A stretch of 64,000 nt of DNA. Origin: Nostoc sp. LEGE 12450 (GTDB lineage Bacteria > Cyanobacteriota > Cyanobacteriia > Cyanobacteriales > Nostocaceae). Every line of letters starts with the position of its first letter. Positions within the stretch are counted from its first letter, which is position 1. The translations under genes were made by a program, and so were the position numbers. This document shows, piece after piece, positions 46,186 through 55,041 of the stretch. The notes beneath the pieces were generated by a model. It saw nothing but the letters and a program-made list of their open reading frames with translations, did not search any database and was not told the DNA's origin. The DNA lies in NCBI RefSeq assembly GCF_015206895.1, contig NZ_JADEXU010000024.1, positions 1-64,000 on the forward strand, read 5' to 3'.

Positions 46186-47588
46186 GCGACTTTTTACCAA
46201 CTGGCATTCAGCTGACGTACTTAGTCGCTGCATCGTTATTCATTCTGGGCTTGAAAAAGCTGGGATCGCCGGCTACTGCAAGAAACGGTAATATCGTAGC
46301 GGCTGTGGGGATGCTGCTGGCAATTGTGGCGACAATGCTAGATCAACATGTGTTGAACTACGAGATGATATTGTTGGGCTTGGCGATTGGATCGGGAATT
46401 GGTGCGATCGTTGCCTATAAAGTCCAAATGACCGAAATGCCCCAAATGGTGGGTTTACTCAACGGTTTGGGTGGTGCGGCTTCGGCATTAGTAGCCGTTG
46501 CCGAATTCTGGCGGTTATTAGATAGTTCTCAGCCGATACCCCTAGATGTCAACATTTCCATGCTATTGGATGTGTTAATCGGTGGTGTTACCTTCACAGG
46601 TAGTTTTTTAGCCTTTGCCAAATTGCAAGGTTTAATTAGCGGTTCGCCGATTACATTTCCATTCCAGCAACCATTTAACCTCTTGCTTTTGGGTGCTTAT
46701 ATAGTAGGTAGTGCCTATTTAATCATCACACCAGATAGCTTACCCATATTCTTGGGAGTGGTTGGCGTTTCCTTAGTGTTGGGTGTGATGTTCGTCATCC
46801 CTATTGGTGGCGGCGATATGCCAGTGGTAATCTCGCTGTTGAACTCGTTGTCAGGTGTGGCGGCGGCGGCGGCTGGGTTCGTGGTGATGAACAATATGTT
46901 AATCATCGCTGGTGCTTTGGTAGGAGCATCTGGCTTAATCCTCACCGAAATTATGTGTAAGGCGATGAACCGCTCCTTATTTAGTGTGCTGTTCAGTGCT
47001 TTTGGTACAGGTTCTAGTTCTGGTGGTGGTGCTGCTAGTGGTGGTGCAACCGATCAAAGCGTCCGCAGTATCGATCCTGAAGAAGGGGCGATGATGTTGG
47101 GTTATGCCCGTTCTGTGGTAATTGTGCCTGGTTATGGTATGGCAGTTGCCCAGGCGCAACATAGCGTCCGGGAATTGTCAGATCAGTTAGAAAAAATGGG
47201 CGTTGATGTCAAGTATGCCATTCACCCCGTTGCTGGTAGAATGCCGGGGCACATGAATGTGTTGCTGGCGGAGGCAAATGTGCCTTATACCCAGTTGTAC
47301 GACATGGATGATATTAATCCCCAGTTCGATCAAGCGGATGTGGCTTTAGTAATTGGGGCAAATGATGTAGTAAATCCGGCGGCGCGGAGTGATACAAATA
47401 GCCCGATTTATGGTATGCCGATTTTGGAAGTAGATCGGGCGAAGCAGACGATTGTAATTAAGCGTGGGATGAGTACGGGTTTTGCCGGTGTAGATAATGA
47501 ATTGTTCTACAAGGATAAAACGACGATGCTTTTTGGTAGTGCGAAGGATATGGTGGCGAAGTTGGTTTCGGAAGTGAAGCAACTTTAA
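46182..47588 (+). CDS. pntB: NAD(P) transhydrogenase subunit beta
   Basis: 468 residues. About nine membrane helices (dII) occupy the first ~270 residues. The NADP(H)-binding dIII domain follows (VVIVPGYGMAVAQAQHSVRE, HPVAGRMPGHMNVLLAEA, VALVIGANDVVNPAA). A Gly/Ser/Ala linker (GTGSSSGGGAASGGA) joins the two parts. The start is a GTG at 46182, overlapping pntA2. In the complex, hydride passes from NADH in alpha to NADP+ in beta with inward proton flow. Confidence 0.96.
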   Translation: MSDFLPTGIQLTYLVAASLFILGLKKLGSPATARNGNIVAAVGMLLAIVATMLDQHVLNYEMILLGLAIGSGIGAIVAYKVQMTEMPQMVGLLNGLGGAASALVAVAEFWRLLDSSQPIPLDVNISMLLDVLIGGVTFTGSFLAFAKLQGLISGSPITFPFQQPFNLLLLGAYIVGSAYLIITPDSLPIFLGVVGVSLVLGVMFVIPIGGGDMPVVISLLNSLSGVAAAAAGFVVMNNMLIIAGALVGASGLILTEIMCKAMNRSLFSVLFSAFGTGSSSGGGAASGGATDQSVRSIDPEEGAMMLGYARSVVIVPGYGMAVAQAQHSVRELSDQLEKMGVDVKYAIHPVAGRMPGHMNVLLAEANVPYTQLYDMDDINPQFDQADVALVIGANDVVNPAARSDTNSPIYGMPILEVDRAKQTIVIKRGMSTGFAGVDNELFYKDKTTMLFGSAKDMVAKLVSEVKQL

Positions 47589-47738
47589 CGAACTGCGAAG
47601 ACGCAAAGGGCGCGGAGGAAGAATTTAGAAAGTTGGCTTGCTTTGGGAGTGTGATGCTTCTGAAGCAATTTTTTTTGGAGATTGTTTCAGATAAAGAAGA
47701 CTTTAATAAAAACGTACTAATTTTGTACTAATCAAAGC

Positions 47739-48767
47739 TTACAGCAATTTTCAGGTAAATAGACCACAGTGATTGAACCAACCGAAGGCATCATCTTCGT
47801 TAATATAATTGACAGCAAGAGCCATTGCTTGGTCGAGTGATTCGGTGGTGCGTGCCTCACAGGAACGGAGAAATTGCTTTAGTTTCGACCAACACAGTTC
47901 TATGGGAGATAAATCTGGAGAGTAGGGAGGCAAAAACTTGACTTTTGCACCAACAGATTCAATTGCAACTCTTACACGTTCAGCATGATGAACTCGGAGA
48001 TTATCCATGACCACGATCGCTCCTTTCCATAACTGAGGTAGTAAGACCTCAGTTACATAAGTGAGAAAAACATCAGTATTTGTACTACCTGGTACAGTCA
48101 TTGCTGCAATCAGCCCATCAAGGTTTAAAGCTCCAATCAAAGAAACGTTCCCACCTTTACTTCCGGGTATACTTCCAACTGCTCTTTCGCCATTGACTGC
48201 TCTGGCAAACAAGCGCGACATTGATAAATTCAATCCCGCAACATCTCCAAATATCAGATTTCTGACATCAATTTTATCTAACCACCGACGATAGTCATGT
48301 CTTAGCTCTTGTACTCTTGGGGTATCTTGCTCGCTAGCATAAAGACTTTTTTTTTACACGTAAGCCTAATTTTTCTACCGCACGATGCATTGTTGTGATA
48401 CTCACACTAATGCCTGTGCGTTCTGCATAGCGATCGCATAATTCTCTCAGTAACAAATCATTTTTTTCCTCAACCAAAGACTGGATCAGTGATAGATGCT
48501 CGTTTATTATTGTCGGCTTTTGGTATCCTCCACGTTGTTTCGCCTCGACTTGGCCATTTGTCCGATACTGGCGCAGTAGGTTTCGCACAAATGACAAACT
48601 GACCTTAAATCTTTGCGCTAACTGGCGTTGAGAGCCTTCTTTTGATTCCCAAGCCATAATCACGCGCTCACGCAAATCCTTTGAGTAAGATACTGGCATC
48701 TATTCAAACAATGCTATCTCTTCAGTCTACCTGAGTCTGTAGTTCAATTACCTGAAAATTGCTGTAA
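47739..48767 (-). mobile_element. IS630-family insertion sequence
   Basis: Terminal inverted repeats TTACAGCAATTTTCAGGTAA (47739-47758) and its exact complement (48748-48767) flank a transposase. IS630 elements insert at TA, and the TA pairs at 47740-47741 and 48765-48766 lie at the tips. The element is about 1.03 kb and is inserted between pntB and the DUF262 gene. The transposase is frameshifted. Confidence 0.88.
47751..48699 (-). pseudogene. IS630 transposase, frameshifted at an A9 run
   Basis: The 5' frame (48334-48699) encodes the helix-turn-helix half (SYSKDLRERVIMAWESKEGS, FKVSLSFVRNLLRQY). The 3' frame (47751-48233 and upstream in phase) encodes the DDE half. Its acidic residues are in LIFGDVAG, IVVMDNLRVHH and DLSPIELCWSKL. 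The break is at a run of nine A on the minus strand (plus 48347-48355). With eight A the frame would be continuous (…VKKSLYASEQDTPRVQELRH…). The first motif reads GDVAG where family members normally have DE, so the catalytic neighbourhood is also changed. Either decayed or rescued by slippage. Confidence 0.82.
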
Positions 48768-48919
48768 TTCATGTGTTGAGTATAGTTTTACAAAATTTTA
48801 TAGTCGAAATTAGCTCTTGGGCTTTGACAAAACAGTAATTTTAAGTTTATATGTATAAAGTTACACAGACTGACCGCAGCTTAATTTAACTACCTATTTT
48901 GGTGCAGGATAAATAATTT

Positions 48920-50950
48920 ATGGACAAAGAACTATATTCACTATCTAAAATTTTTACAGAAAAATTATATAGAATACCAGACTATCAGAGAGGATATGCT
49001 TGGAATCTGAAGCAACTTAAAGATTTTTGGAATGATTTAGAACAACTGGAAGATAGAAAAAATCATTATTTAGGAGTTTTAACTTTAGAAGAAGTTTCTA
49101 GCGAGGTTATCAATCAGTGGCAAAATGATTCATGGATCATACAGTCCAAAGGTTATGACGCTTACTATATTGTTGATGGTCAACAGAGATTAACAACTGC
49201 AATAATTCTCATTCAAGGATTGATTGAGTGTACAGAGAAAAATACTAAATTAAATTATAATACTGTTGAGGATATCCGCAAAAAATATATTTTTGATTCA
49301 AAAGATGACAGCATTTCTAGATCATATATCTTTGGTTATGAAAAAGATAATCCAAGTTATGAATTTTTAAAGACAAAGGTTTTTGACGAGCATTCTTTTA
49401 ATATTTCTGACAAGCAGGAGACGATTTATACTCATAACCTCGAAATAGCTAAAATATTTTTTAGAGATGCATTAGAAAAATTGTCTCATGCCGAGAGAGA
49501 AAATATATTTAAAAAATTAACACAGCATTTATTGTTTAATTTGTTTACCATTTCTAATGATATAGACGTTTGTATCGCTTTTGAGACGATGAACAATAGA
49601 GGAAAACCTCTTTCAGTGCTTGAATTATTGAAAAATAGATTAATCTATCTTACTATAAAGCTTAATGTTGAAGATTATGAAAAAAGAGATTTGAGGCATA
49701 GTATAAATGAAGCATGGAAAACTGTATATCATAATTTAGGTAAAAATAAAGATAATCCCCTAGATGATGACAAATTTCTCTTTAACCATTTTATTTTGTA
49801 TTTTGGAAAAGATACAAGCACTGAGGATGAAATATCTGCGGTTGAAACTTTTGGTATCAATATAAATACAAGTCGTTATGTTATTCGTGCTGATTACTAT
49901 AAATTTTTGTTAGAAAAAATATTTATATCTAAAAATATTGTTCAAGAAAACAATGGTGAGGGCAGCAATAATGCAATTAAGTTAAACACTAAATTCATAA
50001 ATGATTATGTCAGAGATTTGCAACAATCAGTTGTGTTATGGCATAAAATTTCTAATCCTTATTTTAGTGATTTTTCAGAAAATGAGAAAATTTGGTTAGA
50101 TAAACTAAACAGATTAGTAAATACAGGAACGGCATCCGTTGTTCCTCCTTTGATAATGGTTTTTTTCAAAAAAGAAACTAACACAGATAAAAGAGTCAGA
50201 TTTTTAAAAGCTTTAGAATTACTAATGTTTTTTGCTTTATTAATTGGTTTTCCATCTCAAGCAATATTTTCTATAACAGGATTCAATACTTTAGAAAAAG
50301 CAATAAACCTAAGTAAAAGTAAAGTGACAGCAGAAAAATTAATAAAAGAATTGGAAGAAATATTTAATGAAGTATATTTTGAAAAGGGAGCATTAAAACG
50401 AATAAAGTCTGAGTTTAAGACGCGAGACTTTTATAAGTGGCGTGGAATAAAATATTTTCTTTATGAATATGATTTACATCTACAATCATTGTCCAAACAT
50501 AACCAAAAAAAGATAAATTGGTATGAATTTATTAATAACGATTCTACAGAAGATTATAGAACTGTAGAACATATATATCCACAAACTGACAAAGATAAAT
50601 ATTGGCGTGATGCTTTTAAAAACTATACAACTAAAGAAAAAAATATATTAAAAAATTCTCTTGGTAACTTATTACCTCTTTCATCAGCTAAAAACTCTAG
50701 CTTTAGCAATAAATCTTTTCTTGTAAAAAAAGATAATGAAATAAATACTATTGGATATAGATATGGATCTTTTTCTGAAAATGAAGTAGCGACTTATGAA
50801 AATTGGACAGCTAAAGAGATACTTAAAAGAGGTATTGATTTACTAAATTTTATGGAAGAAAGATGGAAATTTAGTATAGGAAACGAACAAGAAAAAATAG
50901 AATTTTTGGGTATAGGATTTGTCTTAAAAAAAGAAGGTTTATCTAATTAA
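48920..50950 (+). CDS. DUF262/DUF1524 (GmrSD-like) protein, probable defence nuclease
   Basis: 676 residues. The N-terminal DUF262 (ParB-fold NTPase-like) has RIPDYQRGYAW at 18-28 and IVDGQQRLTT at about 84-93. A long helical middle follows. The C-terminal DUF1524 HNH-type nuclease has VEHIYPQ near 549-555 and SLGNLLPLSSAKNSSFSNKS. Single-chain GmrSD proteins are type IV restriction enzymes that cut modified (glucosylated hydroxymethylcytosine) phage DNA, and many DUF262 proteins are candidates for defence. The gene is far richer in A and T than its neighbours and uses AAA/ATA/TTA codons heavily. It follows IS630 directly. Both points suggest horizontal acquisition. Confidence 0.85.
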   Translation: MDKELYSLSKIFTEKLYRIPDYQRGYAWNLKQLKDFWNDLEQLEDRKNHYLGVLTLEEVSSEVINQWQNDSWIIQSKGYDAYYIVDGQQRLTTAIILIQGLIECTEKNTKLNYNTVEDIRKKYIFDSKDDSISRSYIFGYEKDNPSYEFLKTKVFDEHSFNISDKQETIYTHNLEIAKIFFRDALEKLSHAERENIFKKLTQHLLFNLFTISNDIDVCIAFETMNNRGKPLSVLELLKNRLIYLTIKLNVEDYEKRDLRHSINEAWKTVYHNLGKNKDNPLDDDKFLFNHFILYFGKDTSTEDEISAVETFGININTSRYVIRADYYKFLLEKIFISKNIVQENNGEGSNNAIKLNTKFINDYVRDLQQSVVLWHKISNPYFSDFSENEKIWLDKLNRLVNTGTASVVPPLIMVFFKKETNTDKRVRFLKALELLMFFALLIGFPSQAIFSITGFNTLEKAINLSKSKVTAEKLIKELEEIFNEVYFEKGALKRIKSEFKTRDFYKWRGIKYFLYEYDLHLQSLSKHNQKKINWYEFINNDSTEDYRTVEHIYPQTDKDKYWRDAFKNYTTKEKNILKNSLGNLLPLSSAKNSSFSNKSFLVKKDNEINTIGYRYGSFSENEVATYENWTAKEILKRGIDLLNFMEERWKFSIGNEQEKIEFLGIGFVLKKEGLSN

Positions 50951-51159
50951 GCAAATATGCGTGCCTTTGCGTGATATAAAAAATGATCGCCACACACTAG
51001 CCAAAATGCGCTCACCTAAACTCTGATTCCTTGGCATCTTGGCGGTTAGTTAAAAAAAGCGATCACCTGCAAAATCTTCAGCGTGCGATCCCCACTTTTT
51101 CTCCTGCCTCTGTATCCTCTGTGTAGCCTCTCGTAGAGAATGCATCGCCTGATGCTTCC

Positions 51160-54100
51160 CTAACCAACTATCCCTTTTATCGGAATTTCTATCCAGAACT
51201 CACAGCCATTACCAGGTTCAGAAACACATTTGATATTACCGCCGTGTTTTTCTACAATAATTTGGTAGCTAATAGATAACCCCAAACCGATCCCTTGTCC
51301 AGGTTGTTTGGTCGTAAAGAAAGGTTCAAAAATTCGCGATCGCATCATCTCTGGAATCCCACAACCATTGTCGGCAATCCAAATCAGAATACTATTCCCT
51401 TCGATTGTTTCTGTACGAATCCAAATTTTAGAATCGGCAATTATTTTTCCACAAGTTGCTGAGTTTTCTAATGCATCGATCGCATTATTGAGAATATTCA
51501 TAAACACCTGATTCATCTGCGCTGCATAGCAGACTACTGGGGGCAATTCACCATATTCCTTAATTACCTCAATAGCAAAAGAATTAGTCTGTGGTTGCAG
51601 TCGATGTTGTAAAATTAGCAAAGTACTGTCGATACCTTCATGAAGATTAACGGGTTTTATTCCTGTTTCGTCAAGTCGAGAAAAAATTCGTAACGACAAG
51701 ACGAGTTGAGAGATTCGCTCTGCCCCCATCTTCATGGAAGTCAAAATTTTGGGCAAGTCATCACTAATAAAATCTAAATCCATTGCTGCTGCTTGCTTTT
51801 GAATTTCTCCTGTTCCCTTAGGATACTGTTTCTGATAAAGACGGAGTAATTTAAATAAATTTTCGGCATGTTCCGTGACATAGATGATATTGCCGTAAAT
51901 AAAACTAATCGGGTTGTTAATTTCATGTGCTACACCAGCAACTAACTGCCCTAAACCTGCCATTTTTTCACTTTGAATCAATTGGCTCTGAGTGTTTTGT
52001 AATTCTTTAAGAGTCTGGGTAAGTTCTTCTTTTTGACGTTGAGTTTGTTCAAGTAATTCCGCTTGCTGAAGTCCTACCCCTAATTGAGTACCAATTTGCA
52101 TCAGCAAATCTACCTCATCTTCTTGCCAATCACGCGGTTTGAGATTTTGATACGCTGCTAGTAATCCCCAAAGTTTCTCGCCCTGAAAAATCGGCACAAT
52201 TATATATGCCCTAGCCTCCATTAGCTCAAGCAGAGCAATATGACAGATAGAATAATTGGCGCTGTAAATATCTTTAATAGCACTACTTTCACCATTAGCA
52301 AAGTTTCCACCTTGGGTTTGTTGCAAGTAATCATCTGCAACTACAGGTAAAATTTCCTTTACTGGTGTCCAACCTTGAGCTAAAGACTCAGCAACAAATT
52401 CGCCACTCCAATCAGTCCTGAATTGATAGATTGTCACTCGATCAACTTCCAATAACCGTCGGACTTCTTCTGCACTAGTGGCAAAGATGGTATCAATATC
52501 AAGAGACTGGCGAATTTTCTCCACTGTCGCAGCTAAGGCCTTCTCCCTTTCGGCTGCTTTCCGTTCTCGTTCGGCGGCTTTAGCCAGTTTTTGGGCTTGC
52601 ACCTGCATCTGTTTCAAAGACTCAGCTTGCTGTAATGCTACCCCCAATTGAACGCCAACTTGTGCCAATAAGTTGATTTCCTCATCTTGCCAATAACGGG
52701 GCTGGGAGTTTTGATAAGCCACTAACAATCCCCACAACTTTTCGCCCTGAGAAATTGGTACAAAAGCTTCATTCCGTGCATACTTACCCGCTTGCTTTCC
52801 TTGCACAAAAACACCTTCTGTCACTGGCTGCGGCTTAACTATTGGTGTCCAGCCATCAACAATGGAATCGGCGACAAATTCGCCACTCCAATCAGGATAG
52901 AAGCGATAAATTGCCACTCGTTCCACTTCTAATAGCCGACGGACTTCTTGAGTTGTGGTTTTAAAAATGGCTTCAATTTCCAAAGACTGACGAATTTTTT
53001 CTACAGTGTTCGCCAACGCCCTTTGTCTTTCAGCAGCTTTACTAATCTCTGCTGCTTGGATTTGCATTTGTTGAATAAATTCCGCTTGCTGCAAAGCCAC
53101 ACCTAATTGCGTGCCCACTTGGGTAAGCAAGTAAACCTCATCTTTTTGCCAATCACGGGTTCTGGCGTTCTCGTACACTGCTAGCAAGCCCCAGAGTTTC
53201 TGACCGTGGTAAATGGCAATGATTACATAAGCTCTTGCCTGATAAATTTCTAAGATTTTTATGTAGCAGTCGCTAAAGCCTGAATTGTAAATATCATTAC
53301 AAATTCGGTATACTTCACAACTGCTAAAGCTACCACCTTCGGTATCTTGTAAGTAGGTATCAGCAACTGGGGGTTTAGCTAAATCTTTGGCGCTACATTC
53401 ACTAACATTTTCACTTAATTCCGGCCGCTGCAATTGTTCATCAATGAGGGAAATCCAACCCGCTGCCACTGATTCAAACACGAATTCACCACTCCAATCA
53501 GGATTGAAGCGATAAATAGCCACGCGGTCAGCATTTAGCAGCTGCCTAAGTTCTACGGTGCTTGTGCGGAAAATGCTTTCTAAGTCTAGAGACTGACGAA
53601 TTTTCTCAATGGTTATGGCTATGGTTTTCTGCCATTGGGCTGCTTTTTCTCTGGCTTTTGCTTGTGCTAGTTGTGCAGATTGTAATTTGACTTGTTCCAG
53701 GTAATCTGCTTGCTGCAAAGCAACTCCTAGATGTTCGGCGATTAATTGCACAAACTCAATTTCTGATGCTTCCCATTGCCGAGAACTACTACACTGATGA
53801 ATACACAGCAATCCCCATAAATTTTTACCTTTTATCAAGGGGGCAGTTATATTGGCACGTACTTGGAATCTTTCTAGAATCTGGATGTAGCAATCACTAG
53901 CATTAACTTGATAAATATCAGCTATTGCTCTAATACGACCTTGCTGATACAAGCTTGCGAATTCCTCACTAAAGCAGTGGTCGCGCACTTTGGCTGTTAG
54001 TGCCGAATCCCATTCTGTGGCCACATCTTCATAGATAAATTCCCCTTCCCATGCCAAATCGGGATAAAAACGAAATACGCCAACTCGATCGCTTTTCAGA

Positions 54101-54288
54101 AGTTGGCGAACTTCAGTGACTGTAATTTTGAAGATAGTTTCTATGTCTAGAGACTCCCGAATACGGGCAATAACCCCAGATAAGGCTTTTTGTTGCTCAT
54201 TCTGACGCAAGGAGGATGTCACATCTGAATGAGATTCTTGCCGTTTTGAATTTGGTTCTATGGGTTGAGTAGTAGAGGAGTTTTCCAT
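51160..54288 (-). CDS. Histidine kinase with four GAF domains
   Basis: 1042-residue cytoplasmic sensor kinase. Four GAF domains (about 45-200, 225-400, 425-560, 585-745) are built on a repeated template ([20 protein letters not shown], ...W.GEFV.ES...GW.P, LWGLL.AYQN). The HisKA domain has [20 protein letters not shown] (about 815-834) and the HATPase_c domain has IADNGCGIP and [12 protein letters not shown]. The GAFs lack the Cys that binds bilins in phytochrome-type domains in an obvious context. No receiver domain is fused. Transcribed downstream of petN, separated by a perfect palindrome. Confidence 0.92.
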   Translation of the reverse strand: MENSSTTQPIEPNSKRQESHSDVTSSLRQNEQQKALSGVIARIRESLDIETIFKITVTEVRQLLKSDRVGVFRFYPDLAWEGEFIYEDVATEWDSALTAKVRDHCFSEEFASLYQQGRIRAIADIYQVNASDCYIQILERFQVRANITAPLIKGKNLWGLLCIHQCSSSRQWEASEIEFVQLIAEHLGVALQQADYLEQVKLQSAQLAQAKAREKAAQWQKTIAITIEKIRQSLDLESIFRTSTVELRQLLNADRVAIYRFNPDWSGEFVFESVAAGWISLIDEQLQRPELSENVSECSAKDLAKPPVADTYLQDTEGGSFSSCEVYRICNDIYNSGFSDCYIKILEIYQARAYVIIAIYHGQKLWGLLAVYENARTRDWQKDEVYLLTQVGTQLGVALQQAEFIQQMQIQAAEISKAAERQRALANTVEKIRQSLEIEAIFKTTTQEVRRLLEVERVAIYRFYPDWSGEFVADSIVDGWTPIVKPQPVTEGVFVQGKQAGKYARNEAFVPISQGEKLWGLLVAYQNSQPRYWQDEEINLLAQVGVQLGVALQQAESLKQMQVQAQKLAKAAERERKAAEREKALAATVEKIRQSLDIDTIFATSAEEVRRLLEVDRVTIYQFRTDWSGEFVAESLAQGWTPVKEILPVVADDYLQQTQGGNFANGESSAIKDIYSANYSICHIALLELMEARAYIIVPIFQGEKLWGLLAAYQNLKPRDWQEDEVDLLMQIGTQLGVGLQQAELLEQTQRQKEELTQTLKELQNTQSQLIQSEKMAGLGQLVAGVAHEINNPISFIYGNIIYVTEHAENLFKLLRLYQKQYPKGTGEIQKQAAAMDLDFISDDLPKILTSMKMGAERISQLVLSLRIFSRLDETGIKPVNLHEGIDSTLLILQHRLQPQTNSFAIEVIKEYGELPPVVCYAAQMNQVFMNILNNAIDALENSATCGKIIADSKIWIRTETIEGNSILIWIADNGCGIPEMMRSRIFEPFFTTKQPGQGIGLGLSISYQIIVEKHGGNIKCVSEPGNGCEFWIEIPIKGIVG

Positions 54289-54386
54289 TCCCAGTGGGAC
54301 TTTAAATATTGAAAGTCTTCTATCTCATGATTCCCGTTGCGATTGCAAAGGTAACAGTTTTTTCCTGAGAATGCCAAAAAACAATA

Positions 54387-54413
54387 TAGGGACACGATAG
54401 TATCGTGTCCCTA
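54387..54413. repeat. 27-bp perfect palindrome
   Basis: TAGGGACACGATA-G-TATCGTGTCCCTA: 13-bp arms around a single central base. It lies between the petN pair (minus) and the four-GAF kinase start (minus). It may act as a terminator for the petN transcript, or be an interspersed palindromic repeat of the kind known in Nostoc. Confidence 0.75.
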
Positions 54414-54440
54414 CAAGAACATTTTTCAACCACGAGAAAA

Positions 54441-54602
54441 TTATCGCCGCTTGGGAGTGGCGCTGCGGCTGGTGCGTTTCTCTTCATCTCGGCGACGGCG
54501 ATCGCGCCAATCTGCCACGGTTAAATAACCAATACCACCAGTAACTCCTACGAGTAGCACTGCGGCTACTATTGTTAAAATACTCAAAAATGGACTTTCC
54601 AC
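54441..54602 (-). CDS. 53-aa membrane protein co-encoded with PetN
   Basis: GTG start at 54602, 53 residues: MESPFLSILTIVAAVLLVGV forms one transmembrane helix (about 5-30), then a very basic, hydrophilic tail (DWRDRRRRDEEKRTSRSATP). GAGG lies five bases before the start, and the start is only seven bases past the petN stop, so the two are almost surely co-transcribed. I do not recognise it as any known cytochrome b6f or photosystem subunit. Small single-helix proteins of this shape are typical of photosynthetic complexes or their assembly factors. Confidence 0.75.
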   Translation of the reverse strand: MESPFLSILTIVAAVLLVGVTGGIGYLTVADWRDRRRRDEEKRTSRSATPKRR

Positions 54603-54609
54603 AATGCCT

Positions 54610-54699
54610 CTACAGCCCGTTACGTCCCCAAACTACCATTGCAATTGACCAAGTGAACACAACTAACAGTGATACCCAACCTAGTGTCAAAATCTCCAT
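54610..54699 (-). CDS. petN: Cytochrome b6f complex subunit PetN (VIII)
   Basis: 29 residues: [20 protein letters not shown] then a WGRNG-type ending. This is the canonical single-helix PetN of the thylakoid cytochrome b6f complex, needed for complex stability. The ATG is at 54699. Followed seven bases later by the 53-aa membrane protein. No other pet genes are nearby, as is usual for petN. Confidence 0.95.
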   Translation of the reverse strand: MEILTLGWVSLLVVFTWSIAMVVWGRNGL

Positions 54700-54712
54700 A
54701 GTCCTGCTTTTC

Positions 54713-55041
54713 AAATAATTACAAAAGGTTTCTAATATTTATCATACAGGGATTAGGCAGGCTGAGATTTTTTTATAAATGGTATTGTAACTTTGGCTGG
54801 CGATGTCTACGATGGTCACTGAGCTTGTCGTACTCCTTCGGAGAAGCAAGCTACGCGCAGCGTCTCGTAGAGAAGTGCGGGCTACGCCTACGCAAAATAT
54901 ACACCATTTTTCTTGATAAGCTAGCACTTCAAGCATTAATAAAGACGAATGTAAAAAAATAGGGATCGCGCTTTCCTACTAGATGGTTTGGGAATACTAG
55001 GTTTACGGGTATATATTTCAAATCCAACAACCCCTAGTATT
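54713..55041. other. Spacer with interspersed repeat, divergent promoters of petN and the ethylene-receptor-like kinase
   Basis: About 330 bp. The segment 54815-54895 is a GC-rich interspersed repeat with internal palindromes (CTCCTTCGGAG; CTACGCGCAGCGTCTCGTAG). Copies of its motifs also occur near 51122-51145 (CTCTCGTAGAGAATG). No gene seen. Confidence 0.55.

Noticed and set aside
48345-48357. Programmed -1 frameshift in the IS630 transposase
   Set aside because: The -1 frame runs only a few codons to a stop; the DDE half is in the +1 phase, so one base must be lost.
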